From the NCBI GenBank assembly GCA_002327525.1, contig DCWG01000157.1, forward strand, positions 10,575-15,721: a DNA stretch of 5,147 nt, in the 5' to 3' direction. Position 1 is the stretch's first letter. Every line of letters starts with the position of its first letter. The notes under the pieces were generated by a model. That model saw only the letters and a program-made list of their open reading frames with translations, was not told the DNA's origin and made no database searches. Position numbers and translations under genes: made by a program. Source of the DNA: Gammaproteobacteria bacterium UBA2168. Its GTDB lineage: Bacteria > Pseudomonadota > Gammaproteobacteria > Pseudomonadales > Azotimanducaceae. Shown one piece after another: positions 1-5,147 of the stretch.

Positions 1-29
1 AGCTGACGTCCTGCCATCCTACCGGCGTC

Positions 30-133
30 CTGCCGGGGACTGCCGGGGACACAGGGGACTGCCGGGGACACACACCCGGACTGCCGGGGACACACACCAG
101 CTCTGCCGGGGAGCTCTGCCGGGGACACACACC
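30..133. repeat. Left array of CTGCCGGGGACACACACC repeats
   Basis: Full 18-base copies of CTGCCGGGGACACACACC begin at 59, 81 and 116. Shorter copies (CTGCCGGGGAC or CTGCCGGGGA) begin at 30, 40 and 103. Spacing is irregular, and AGCT follows the copies at 81 and 116. No reading frame across the stretch looks like protein. The core GGGGACACACACC is the reverse complement of the core in the array at 333-419, so the two arrays face each other. From memory, GGGGACA(C/G)ACC-type repeats occur in clusters near IS200-like/REP-associated tyrosine transposase genes in proteobacteria. That link is inference, as no transposase is visible here. Confidence 0.85.
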
Positions 134-352
134 AGCTAGCGGGCCAGGGGCGGTGAATGCTGGGAGGTGAATAAAGGCTAATCTCCCGCAGCCCATGGAG
201 AAGATCTAGTGGTGCTTCTACTGGAAATCCACCCGCTGGTGCGCTGTGAGCGGGCCAATCCCGGCCAAAGAGACTGATTTACCGATCCCGGCTGCCCGTT
301 CTGCAGCCGCTTACCCGCACATCGCTTACGTTCATCAGCTGGTGTGTGTCCC
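122..352. mobile_element. Candidate non-autonomous element bounded by a 16-bp perfect inverted repeat
   Basis: GGGACACACACCAGCT at 122-137 is the exact reverse complement of AGCTGGTGTGTGTCCC at 337-352, leaving a 199-base spacer. Inside the left end is an imperfect hairpin: GCTGGGAG at 159-166 pairs with CTCCCGCAGC at 183-192 with a two-base bulge. The minus-strand ORF at 178-366 is rich in Ser, Arg and Trp, starts inside the right repeat and matches no family I recognise. I treat it as chance. Nested inverted repeats without a transposase resemble a MITE- or REP-like element mobilised in trans. Two repeat arrays that simply ended up facing each other would look the same. No target-site duplication is evident. 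Confidence 0.3.
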
Positions 353-419
353 AGGATGGGACGCATCAGCTGGTGTGTGTCCCAGGATGGGACTAAAATG
401 GTGTGTGTCCCAGGATGGG
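333..419. repeat. Right array of GGTGTGTGTCCCAGGATGGG repeats
   Basis: The 20-base core occurs at 341-360, 372-391 and 400-419, giving periods of 31 and 28. The first two copies share a longer 30-base unit starting CATCAGCT at 333 and 364 and ending GGGAC. The third copy has lost the left part of the unit and is preceded by ACTAAAAT. Relative to the array at 30-133, the GGTGTGTGTCCC half is the inverted match, while the distal half (AGGATGGG versus CCGGCAG) differs. Because the period is not a multiple of three, any ORF through it reads the copies in different frames, which argues against coding. Confidence 0.85.
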
Positions 420-440
420 GATGAGTTCGCAGTGCGTCGT

Positions 441-456
441 GTTGTTCGTAAACAAC
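441..456. promoter_or_regulatory. Palindrome GTTGTT-N4-AACAAC, possible operator
   Basis: GTTGTT at 441-446 and AACAAC at 451-456 are perfect inverted 6-mers around CGTA, 58 bases before the ATG of the small exported protein at 514. Size and position would suit an operator for a dimeric regulator or a small hairpin. I see no convincing -35/-10 pair beside it. It also sits just outside the repeat array ending at 419 and could belong to that element. Function is inference. Confidence 0.25.
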
Positions 457-476
457 TGAATTCGGCGCCAGATCTG

Positions 477-490
477 CGACAATGGTGTCG
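477..490. other. Small hairpin CGACA-N4-TGTCG
   Basis: CGACA at 477-481 can pair with TGTCG at 486-490 across a four-base loop. It ends 23 bases before the ATG at 514, so it would lie in the 5' untranslated region if transcription starts upstream of it. The stem is short and could arise by chance. There is no T-tract, so it is not an intrinsic terminator. Confidence 0.2.
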
Positions 491-513
491 ATGAGTCGGT
501 GACGCGGGGCGAT

Positions 514-837
514 ATGAAGCGTGCCTGGGTCTTGATCCCGCTGGTTTTGCTAGCAACTTCGGTGCATTCGAGCGAAGGGCGCACCAGTTGGGGTTGTGCA
601 CCCCTGGGTCAACGCGGGAACGTTGTCTATCTGGTCGAATCCGGCAACCGCAGCTACGTCAAGATCTCGGGGCAGCGTGCCTCGGCACGATACAGCGCAA
701 CGGAATCCGGCCAGGAGTGGGTGTTCGGCAACAATCGGATCGTGCTAGATCCCGATGGCCTGGCCCACTACTTCGAGGGTGCGGGTAGCGAGACGACCAA
801 GGCGCGCTTTCGGTGCAAGAAATCCGGTCAGAGCTAG
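514..837 (+). CDS. Small exported protein of unknown function, two cysteines
   Basis: This 107-residue protein begins with a clear Sec signal peptide: MKR, then a hydrophobic run (about residues 4-14), with a likely cleavage near SVHS/SEG (residues 19-20). The mature part is about 87 residues, polar and probably beta-rich. It has exactly two cysteines, C28 in WGCAP and C101 in RFRCKK, which could form one disulfide across the domain in the periplasm. I chose ATG 514 over GTG 499 because it starts directly at the signal peptide's basic residues and has GGGG at 506-509 in front. The Cys-bounded beta layout with an ARYS...EWVF stretch (residues 58-71) faintly recalls MliC-type lysozyme inhibitors, but the family signature is not clear and I make no assignment. 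It precedes the M20 peptidase by 140 bases that hold nothing I can identify. Confidence 0.6.
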   Translation: MKRAWVLIPLVLLATSVHSSEGRTSWGCAPLGQRGNVVYLVESGNRSYVKISGQRASARYSATESGQEWVFGNNRIVLDPDGLAHYFEGAGSETTKARFRCKKSGQS

Positions 838-977
838 CCGACATCCAGCATCGAGTCAGCGCCAATCGACCAAAACGCCTGGTGACCAGTATGGTCGTGA
901 CGTACCTTTAGTTCGTTTCAGCGGCTTACCTCTCACGGGTTCGGCTCGCTTTTCAACCAACGAGATACGAGAAATGT

Positions 978-2372
978 ATGAAGCGGCTGACCGGTGTGAT
1001 CTTACTGATGGTGATTGCAAGCCAGGTGACTCTTGCCGAAGAGCAACGTTCACTGCCAGTGGACGACAACCAGCTGGTGTTCGAGGTCTACAAACAGCTG
1101 ATTGAAACCAACACCACCCACTCCGTCGGCGACAACACGCTCGCCGCGCAGCGCATGGCAGCATGGCTCTCCGCAGCAGGGTTCGCCGATGAGGATGTTT
1201 TCATAGGAGGACCGAAAGAGCGCAAAGGCAACCTCGTCGCACGCCTCCATGGCACCGGTGAAAGGAAGCCGCTGATCCTCCTGGCTCATCTGGACGTCGT
1301 CGAAGCCAAACGCAGCGACTGGTCCATGGACCCGTTCACGCTGCACGAAACAGACGGTTACTACTACGGGCGCGGCACCCTGGATGACAAGGCCCAGGCC
1401 GCCATCTGGACTGCGAGTATGATTCGCATGATGCGCGATGACCACGTGCCCGATCGCGACATCATCCTCGCGTTGACCGCAGACGAGGAAGGAGGCGGCA
1501 GCAACGGCGTCTACTGGTTGCTAGAAAATCATCCGCAGCTAATCGGCGGCGCATTCGCTCTAAACGAAGGGGGATTCGGTTTGCTGCAGAACGGAACGCA
1601 TCTGGCGAACAACATTCAGACCGCCGAGAAGATCTTCCAGAGCTACACGGTGACGGCAACCAATCCAGGCGGTCACTCGAGTATCCCACGCCGCGACAAT
1701 GCCATCTACGAGCTTGCCGAGGCGCTCATCCGCATTCGTGAATACGAGTTTCCAGTGATGATAAACGACGTCATGAAGCTGGGTTTCTCGCGTCTCGCGG
1801 ACATTACTCCCGGACAACTCGGCGATGACCTGCGGGCCATCGTGCAACCGACACCCGACCCCGATGCTCTGCAACGCCTCGGGAAGATCCCCTACATAAA
1901 TGCTCTCCTTAGGACCACGGCCGTGGCAACCATGCTCGATGGCGGGCACGCACGCAATGCGCTCCCGCAAAGCGCATCGGCGGAAGTCAACGTCAGAATG
2001 ATGCCCGGCACCGATCCTGAGGAGGTGCTCGACGCACTGGTCACCGCTATCGATAATCCCGACATCAAGGTCGTGCACAACGGCGGCGGACTGCCATCAG
2101 ACCCATCGCCGTTGACGGATGAAATCCTGAATGCCGTCGAAGCCGCCACCGAAGAACTCTGGCCCGGCGTTCCGGTCATTCCCACCATGGTGACCGGTGC
2201 CACGGATGGCGCCAAAATGCGCAACGCCGGCATTCCCACCTATGGCGTGTCGGGTTTGTTCGTCGACCGCAATGACATTCGGGCCCACGGTCGTGACGAG
2301 CGCATCCTGGTTACCTCCTTCTACGAGGGCTACGCGTTCATGTACTCGCTCGTTTTGAAGCTGAGTTCCTAA
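978..2372 (+). CDS. Exported M20-family zinc metallopeptidase
   Basis: The product has 464 residues. Residues 1-20 form a signal peptide (MKRLTGVILLMVIAS..) with a good cleavage site after TLA-20, so it should act in the periplasm or outside. The M20 di-zinc site is complete. H104 lies in LLAHLDVV with D106 beside it, and the bridging D136 is in GRGTLDD. E170 (general base) and E171 are in TADEEGGG, E197 is in LNEGG, and H437 is in RAHGRDE. The dimerisation/lid domain, about residues 218-345, carries GGHSS (H233) and the NALPQSASAEVNVR segment. Family members cut peptides or acylated amino acids near a terminus. The substrate cannot be told from sequence, and DapE- or aminoacylase-like roles are less likely for an exported enzyme. 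The start has only a weak GAGA ribosome site but fits the signal peptide. Length is typical for secreted M20 peptidases, with no sign of damage. The 122 bases after it show no clear terminator. Confidence 0.93.
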   Translation: MKRLTGVILLMVIASQVTLAEEQRSLPVDDNQLVFEVYKQLIETNTTHSVGDNTLAAQRMAAWLSAAGFADEDVFIGGPKERKGNLVARLHGTGERKPLILLAHLDVVEAKRSDWSMDPFTLHETDGYYYGRGTLDDKAQAAIWTASMIRMMRDDHVPDRDIILALTADEEGGGSNGVYWLLENHPQLIGGAFALNEGGFGLLQNGTHLANNIQTAEKIFQSYTVTATNPGGHSSIPRRDNAIYELAEALIRIREYEFPVMINDVMKLGFSRLADITPGQLGDDLRAIVQPTPDPDALQRLGKIPYINALLRTTAVATMLDGGHARNALPQSASAEVNVRMMPGTDPEEVLDALVTAIDNPDIKVVHNGGGLPSDPSPLTDEILNAVEAATEELWPGVPVIPTMVTGATDGAKMRNAGIPTYGVSGLFVDRNDIRAHGRDERILVTSFYEGYAFMYSLVLKLSS

Positions 2373-2494
2373 AACCCGGTCAACGAACGTAGCGCTAATA
2401 CACCTTTCGCGACAACTGGCTCGGATCCAACCAGGTTTCATGAACGCCGGCATGTGGTTACGATAGACTTCGTCGAGCCCGACAGTGTTCAACG

Positions 2495-3088
2495 ATGATC
2501 AAGTCCTTCAACGGCATCACTCCATCGATACCCGCGCCAGCCTACGTCAGCGAAACCGCACTGATAATGGGCGACGTCGTGATGGGTGAGCACTGCGGCG
2601 TATGGCCGAGAACAGTCATAAGAGGAGATTTCGCGACCATCCGTATCGGCAGCGGCACCATCATCGAGGACAACGTCGTGGTTCACACGGACACCGACAT
2701 GATCATCGGTGACAACGTCATCCTGGGCCATGGCGCCATGGTTCACTGCCGCTGCGTCGGTAACAACAGCCTGATCGCCAACAACATCACACCGCTCGAC
2801 GATGCCGAAATTGGTGAATTCTGCATCATTGGTGCAGGTTCGGTAGTCAGTCCCGGAACCAGCATTCCCTCCAGATCGCTGGCGTTCGGAGTACCAGGAA
2901 AAGTTGCCGGTGAACTGAAAGCGCACCAGATGAGGCGCCTGGAGCGCGGGAACCAGTCTTACCTCGCAATGTTCGAGCAGGCAGCGGCCCGTGCCAAATC
3001 AGTGTATACAACCTGCCGCTTTTCTAGAGAAACCGGCGCGTCGGATTTATCATGTGACCATCTCCTAAAAAGGGAGACAGAACACTAG
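2495..3088 (+). CDS. Gamma-class carbonic anhydrase family protein
   Basis: This 197-residue protein has a left-handed beta-helix of hexapeptide repeats, about residues 10-135, ending in the usual GVPGKVAGEL (132-141) before a C-terminal helix. The three zinc histidines are present: H64 (VVVHTD), H79 and H84 (LGHGAMVH). The last pair has the H-x4-H spacing of Methanosarcina Cam H117/H122. R43 and D45 (VIRGD) match Cam R59/D61. The position equivalent to Cam Q75, six residues before the first histidine, is E58 rather than Gln. The usual IGMxAxxLD stretch reads IANNITPLD (94-102). These changes make carbonic anhydrase activity uncertain, and many YrdA/PaaY-like relatives have unknown roles. The tail after about residue 170 is not family-like. 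No good Shine-Dalgarno sequence precedes the ATG. A weak TACGAT at 2459-2464 might be a -10 box. The protein is probably cytoplasmic. It ends 11 bases before hisG, suggesting one transcript. Confidence 0.88.
   Translation: MIKSFNGITPSIPAPAYVSETALIMGDVVMGEHCGVWPRTVIRGDFATIRIGSGTIIEDNVVVHTDTDMIIGDNVILGHGAMVHCRCVGNNSLIANNITPLDDAEIGEFCIIGAGSVVSPGTSIPSRSLAFGVPGKVAGELKAHQMRRLERGNQSYLAMFEQAAARAKSVYTTCRFSRETGASDLSCDHLLKRETEH
3061..3077 (+). other. Hairpin just upstream of hisG
   Basis: TCTCC at 3061-3065 pairs with GGAGA at 3073-3077 around TAAAAAG. It lies in the last codons of the preceding gene and ends 23 bases before the hisG start. There is no run of T after it, so it is not a standard terminator, and no histidine-rich leader peptide accompanies it, so it is not a classical his attenuator. 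It might affect translation or mRNA stability between the two genes, or be incidental. Confidence 0.25.
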
Positions 3089-3099
3089 CAGGAAACTCA

Positions 3100-4044
3100 A
3101 TGGACTTCGGAAAGAAAAGGGGGGAGCTGTATTTCGGCATTCCGTCCGGCAGCCTTCATGACCAGGTACTCAGAATTCTGGACAAGGCCGGCTATCCTCT
3201 CGAAAAAAGCCGCCGCTACGAACTCGTAGCGCCCTGCGACGCGACGGTCGTGTTCCGGGTGCTCGACCGCAAGGAAATGGCGGAAAAGGTCCGCAAAGGC
3301 GTCGTGGATTGTGGTATCACCGGCAAGGACTACATCTTCGAGGCCGGTCTCGAACAGGACGTGCAGGTGCTGGGCGATTTCATCTTCTCGAAGCGCACCA
3401 ACCAACCCTCCCGAATCGTTCTGGCGTCACGCCCCGAGAACGGCATCGAATCCCCCCGGGACTGCGTCGGCAAGACCATCGCCACAGAACTGCCCAATCT
3501 CACCCGCCGACGGATGCGAGAGCTTTTCGACATCCGCGACATCAGCATTCTCCACTCCGAGGGCAAGACCGAAGCCAAGGTGGTCATGGGCGAGTCTGAT
3601 GCCTTCACCGACATCACCGAAACCGGCGAGACTCTGAAGGCGAACGGTAACAATCTGATCGCAGAAATCTTCACCTCCAATCCCCAGCTCATTGCCAATG
3701 AACACGCCCTCGGCGATCGGTCGAAACACGAAAAGATGGAGGACATCCGTATATGCATGGAGGCGGTGCTGAGCGCCGAGAAAGAGCCCGTCTACATGGT
3801 CTTCATGGATGTGCCGACCAGCGTGCTCCTCGAGGTGGAAGAGTTACTGCCCGCCGTCGTTTCCCCCACCGTGAGTCCGGTCGTGGACGAGTCCTGGCGC
3901 AGTGTCTCGGTGGTCATCAAGGAATCGGAGCTCAACATTCTCGCACCCAGACTGTTACGTCTGGGCGTGGACGGCATCGTCCCGGTGCCGGTGCCCAAGG
4001 TCTTTACGCAGGAAATGGTAGGAGAACGCAAGTTTGGCCGATAA
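3100..4044 (+). CDS. hisG: ATP phosphoribosyltransferase, long form (histidine step 1)
   Basis: HisG joins ATP and PRPP to give phosphoribosyl-ATP, the committed step of histidine synthesis, in the cytoplasm. The 314-residue product shows the type II periplasmic-binding-like catalytic fold: GIPSGSL near the N-terminus (13-19), GITGKD (72-77), TELPNLTRR (129-137) and the PRPP phosphate-binding segment DAFTDITETGETL (167-179). The latter is followed by NPQLIAN (194-200). A C-terminal ACT-like domain, about 226-305, includes SPTVSPV (255-261) and GIVPVPVPKVF (292-302). This makes it the long, hexameric, histidine-inhibited form that needs no HisZ. The N-terminus is slightly extended compared with typical members. 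AGGAA at 3090-3094 supports the ATG. The stop overlaps hisI by 11 bases. No dedicated promoter is visible, so it is probably read from upstream of 2495. Confidence 0.96.
   Translation: MDFGKKRGELYFGIPSGSLHDQVLRILDKAGYPLEKSRRYELVAPCDATVVFRVLDRKEMAEKVRKGVVDCGITGKDYIFEAGLEQDVQVLGDFIFSKRTNQPSRIVLASRPENGIESPRDCVGKTIATELPNLTRRRMRELFDIRDISILHSEGKTEAKVVMGESDAFTDITETGETLKANGNNLIAEIFTSNPQLIANEHALGDRSKHEKMEDIRICMEAVLSAEKEPVYMVFMDVPTSVLLEVEELLPAVVSPTVSPVVDESWRSVSVVIKESELNILAPRLLRLGVDGIVPVPVPKVFTQEMVGERKFGR
4020..4024 (+). promoter_or_regulatory. Ribosome binding site that supports the hisI TTG start
   Basis: AGGAG lies nine bases before TTG 4034, inside the 3' end of hisG. The next in-frame candidate, ATG 4073, has only GAGGG at 4053-4057, about 15 bases away, which is too far. 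This decides in favour of the TTG start and implies that ribosomes finishing hisG help initiation at hisI. Confidence 0.7.
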
Positions 4045-4429
4045 GCAGCTCGAAGAGGGAACCGATCTCACGATGGATTTCGCCAAGCGTGGCGGATACG
4101 TTCCTTGTATGGTGCAGGATGTCAGCGACGGACAGATCCTCATGCTCGCCTACGTCAACGAACAGGCTCTGCACGCCACCATGGACAAAGGCATGGCGAC
4201 ATTCTGGTCTACATCGCGTAACGCTCTGTGGACCAAGGGTGAAACGTCGGGAGATTTCCTGAAGATCGTCGAGATTCTCACCGATTGCGACCAGGACGCT
4301 CTGATCTACAGGGTTGTTCCCCAGGGCGAAGGCGCTTGCCACACCCGGGACTCACAAGGCAACACACGCAGGAGCTGTTTCTATCGCCGCGTGGATCCGG
4401 CCACCCGAACGCTGCTCTTTCCATCATGA
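4034..4429 (+). CDS. hisI: Phosphoribosyl-AMP cyclohydrolase (histidine step 3)
   Basis: HisI opens the adenine ring of phosphoribosyl-AMP to give ProFAR, using zinc and magnesium. The 131-residue product is the monofunctional form, as no HisE pyrophosphatase domain follows. Signature residues are all visible: WTKGETSGD (66-74), the metal-binding DCDQDAL (84-90, with D84, D86, D88 and C85), then GACHT (100-104, C102 and H103) and RRSCFYR (112-118, C115). About six residues (RDSQGN) separate CHT from the RRSCFY motif. The shorter CHTGRRSCFY form of many HisI proteins lacks this insertion, though I recall it in some relatives. Start is TTG with a good AGGAG, overlapping hisG by 11 bases. ATG 4073 would still keep the whole core domain. 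Step 2 (HisE) must be encoded elsewhere. Confidence 0.95.
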   Translation: MADKQLEEGTDLTMDFAKRGGYVPCMVQDVSDGQILMLAYVNEQALHATMDKGMATFWSTSRNALWTKGETSGDFLKIVEILTDCDQDALIYRVVPQGEGACHTRDSQGNTRRSCFYRRVDPATRTLLFPS

Positions 4430-4484
4430 TACGCGGGCCGGTGCTCCGACTGAGCGACGTAATGTCGCTACTGTCGGGCAACTC

Positions 4485-4816
4485 GTGGGCACGGCGGACA
4501 CAGCTTCGAAAGCAAGCTCGCCCGAAAATCTCTACATCGAGAACTGCGCCCAGTGCCATGAGGTACCCGAACTCAAGGTTGCGCCAGGTGGGAATATGCC
4601 ACCCTTGCCCCACCGCGAACGGCGGTCGGACATACGGTGGTGGAGGGGCACGACATCCTCTGGTTCGGGGATGCCGCCGGAAATGCCTACGTGATGGATG
4701 CTCTCAGCGGCACCCACATCTGGCGCCGTGACGTCCGCATGGGCGATCCGTCCATGATCACCGGCGCACCGGTGCTGCACGACGCAATACTGTATATCCC
4801 GCGAGAAGGCGCATAG
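4485..4816 (+). pseudogene. Remnant of a cytochrome c / PQQ beta-propeller dehydrogenase-like gene
   Basis: Two recognisable pieces lie in different frames. The first frame reads SSPENLYIENCAQCHEVPE (4509-4565), with a CxxCH haem c site whose CAQCH is at 4545-4559, like the N-terminal cytochrome domain of polyvinyl-alcohol-dehydrogenase-type quinoproteins. The second frame is open from 4562 to the TAG at 4814. It reads VVEGHDILWFGDAAGNAYVM, then DALSGTHIWRRD and MITGAPVLHDAILYIP, a typical propeller blade with its W and GDAxGNxY motif. Intact relatives have several hundred residues and many blades. Here about 35 codons separate the haem site from one blade, and little or nothing follows. No signal peptide or plausible start is seen, and hisI ends at 4429. 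I read this as a frameshifted, internally deleted, truncated gene. The intact protein would have been a periplasmic electron-transfer dehydrogenase. Confidence 0.65.
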
Positions 4817-4953
4817 ACGATTTTGAACTGCCAGGGAAGCAAGGAATTCGGCAATGGCCGCGCTACCCCCCTTGTCCCGCCTGGCCGGTGGAGCCCGGCC
4901 GTGGCGCTGTGACGCACTAGCCCCGAAGCGATGGTGCAACGCCTCCGAACGAG
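4817..4953. other. Unassigned stretch after the dehydrogenase remnant
   Basis: All three forward frames contain stops or lack family-like residues, and the overlapping minus-strand ORF has no recognisable motif. It may be further decay of the dehydrogenase gene, but no propeller motif can be read. I see no terminator, RNA gene or repeat here. Confidence 0.3.
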
Positions 4954-5147
4954 ATGACCGAAACGGCGGAACCATTCACCCAGGCAGTCTGCGCGCGGCC
5001 CGACCACTACGCCGGCCGCGGGGTCTTTCGTGTCTATGCACGTGTACGCGACTCGCGTTCCGGCAACAGGGCAGGCCGGGTCGTCACCCGGCTCATGGAC
5101 AGACGCTTCGAGATCACGACAGACGGCAACCGGCAACCGGCAACCGG
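4954..5147 (+). CDS. Unidentified ORF, runs off the right edge
   Basis: From ATG 4954 the frame stays open for 64 codons to the window end. The product begins MTETAEPFTQAVCARPD and continues with an Arg-rich part (YAGRGVFRVYARVRD, then RVVTRLMDRRFEITTDGN). The alternation of hydrophobic and charged residues looks more protein-like than the other two frames, but I recognise no family. The ribosome site is weak (GAG just before the start). The last eight codons fall in a 7-bp tandem repeat, which cycles through three frames and so encodes a 7-residue repeat (GNRQPAT) if translated. It could also be decayed sequence like the stretch before it. Confidence 0.35.
   Translation, partial: MTETAEPFTQAVCARPDHYAGRGVFRVYARVRDSRSGNRAGRVVTRLMDRRFEITTDGNRQPAT
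5125..5147. repeat. Tandem GGCAACC 7-mer repeat at the window edge
   Basis: GGCAACC occurs three times in perfect tandem (5125-5131, 5132-5138, 5139-5145), and two bases of a fourth copy end the window. The array's true length cannot be seen. A single GGCAAC also occurs at 5062-5067. Heptamer tandem repeats of this kind are found in some cyanobacteria and proteobacteria. Because 7 is not divisible by 3, changes in copy number would shift the frame of the ORF at 4954. Confidence 0.9.

Noticed and set aside
178..366. Minus-strand 62-codon ORF inside the inverted repeats as a transposase fragment
   Set aside because: It starts inside the right repeat, is dominated by Ser, Arg and Trp, and shows no HUH or Y1 transposase motif that I can see.
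333..419. Possible CRISPR array (three near-identical repeats)
   Set aside because: The copies lie 31 and 28 bases apart with almost no spacer between repeat units, and the third is truncated. No cas genes are present.
246..494. Forward 82-codon ORF across the right repeat array
   Set aside because: It reads identical DNA repeats in different frames and has no family-like residues, so it is most likely a chance open frame.
856..913. Inverted repeat GACCA-GTA-TGGTC (885-897) as an operator for the M20 gene
   Set aside because: The half-sites are only five bases with a three-base loop, and no promoter boxes are nearby. This is within chance expectation.
3061..3077. his-type attenuator or intrinsic terminator before hisG
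   Set aside because: There is no His-codon-rich leader peptide and no T-tract after the short stem.
4687..5136. Minus-strand 149-codon ORF at the right end
   Set aside because: It is antisense to the readable propeller blade and to the more protein-like frame at 4954, and has no motif. Long chance ORFs are common in GC-rich DNA.

Overview
The window looks like chromosomal DNA of a GC-rich, Gram-negative bacterium, probably a gammaproteobacterium-like member of the Pseudomonadota. Supporting signs are two Sec-type exported proteins, a long-form HisG beside a monofunctional HisI, a gamma-class carbonic-anhydrase-family protein, and a remnant of a cytochrome c/PQQ-type dehydrogenase. The lineage is inferred from protein character only. 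All convincing genes are on the + strand. Both ends of the window lie in short repeats, so this may be a whole small contig whose assembly stopped at repeats.

Layout. Positions 1-430 hold no credible gene. They contain copies of an 18-base motif ending GGGGACACACACC on the left and inverted copies (GGTGTGTGTCCC) on the right, with a perfect 16-bp inverted repeat bounding a 199-bp spacer. Positions 441-490 carry two small palindromes. A small exported two-cysteine protein of unknown function follows (514-837), then an exported M20-family metallopeptidase with all its metal ligands (978-2372). Next come a gamma-carbonic-anhydrase-family hexapeptide-repeat protein (2495-3088), hisG (3100-4044) and hisI (TTG start, 4034-4429). 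After hisI the sequence is decayed: a CxxCH cytochrome c motif and one PQQ-type propeller blade survive in two different frames (about 4485-4816). An unidentified ORF then runs off the right edge (4954-5147) and ends in a 7-bp tandem repeat.

How the genes work together. HisG and HisI catalyse steps 1 and 3 of histidine biosynthesis. They overlap by 11 bp and are probably translationally coupled. The carbonic-anhydrase-family gene ends 11 bp before hisG and is probably co-transcribed with it. HisE and the other his genes are not in the window. The M20 peptidase would act in the periplasm and has no evident functional link to the his pair. I found no convincing new defence or mobile system. The least explained parts are the inverted repeat-bounded 5' region and the decayed 3' region.
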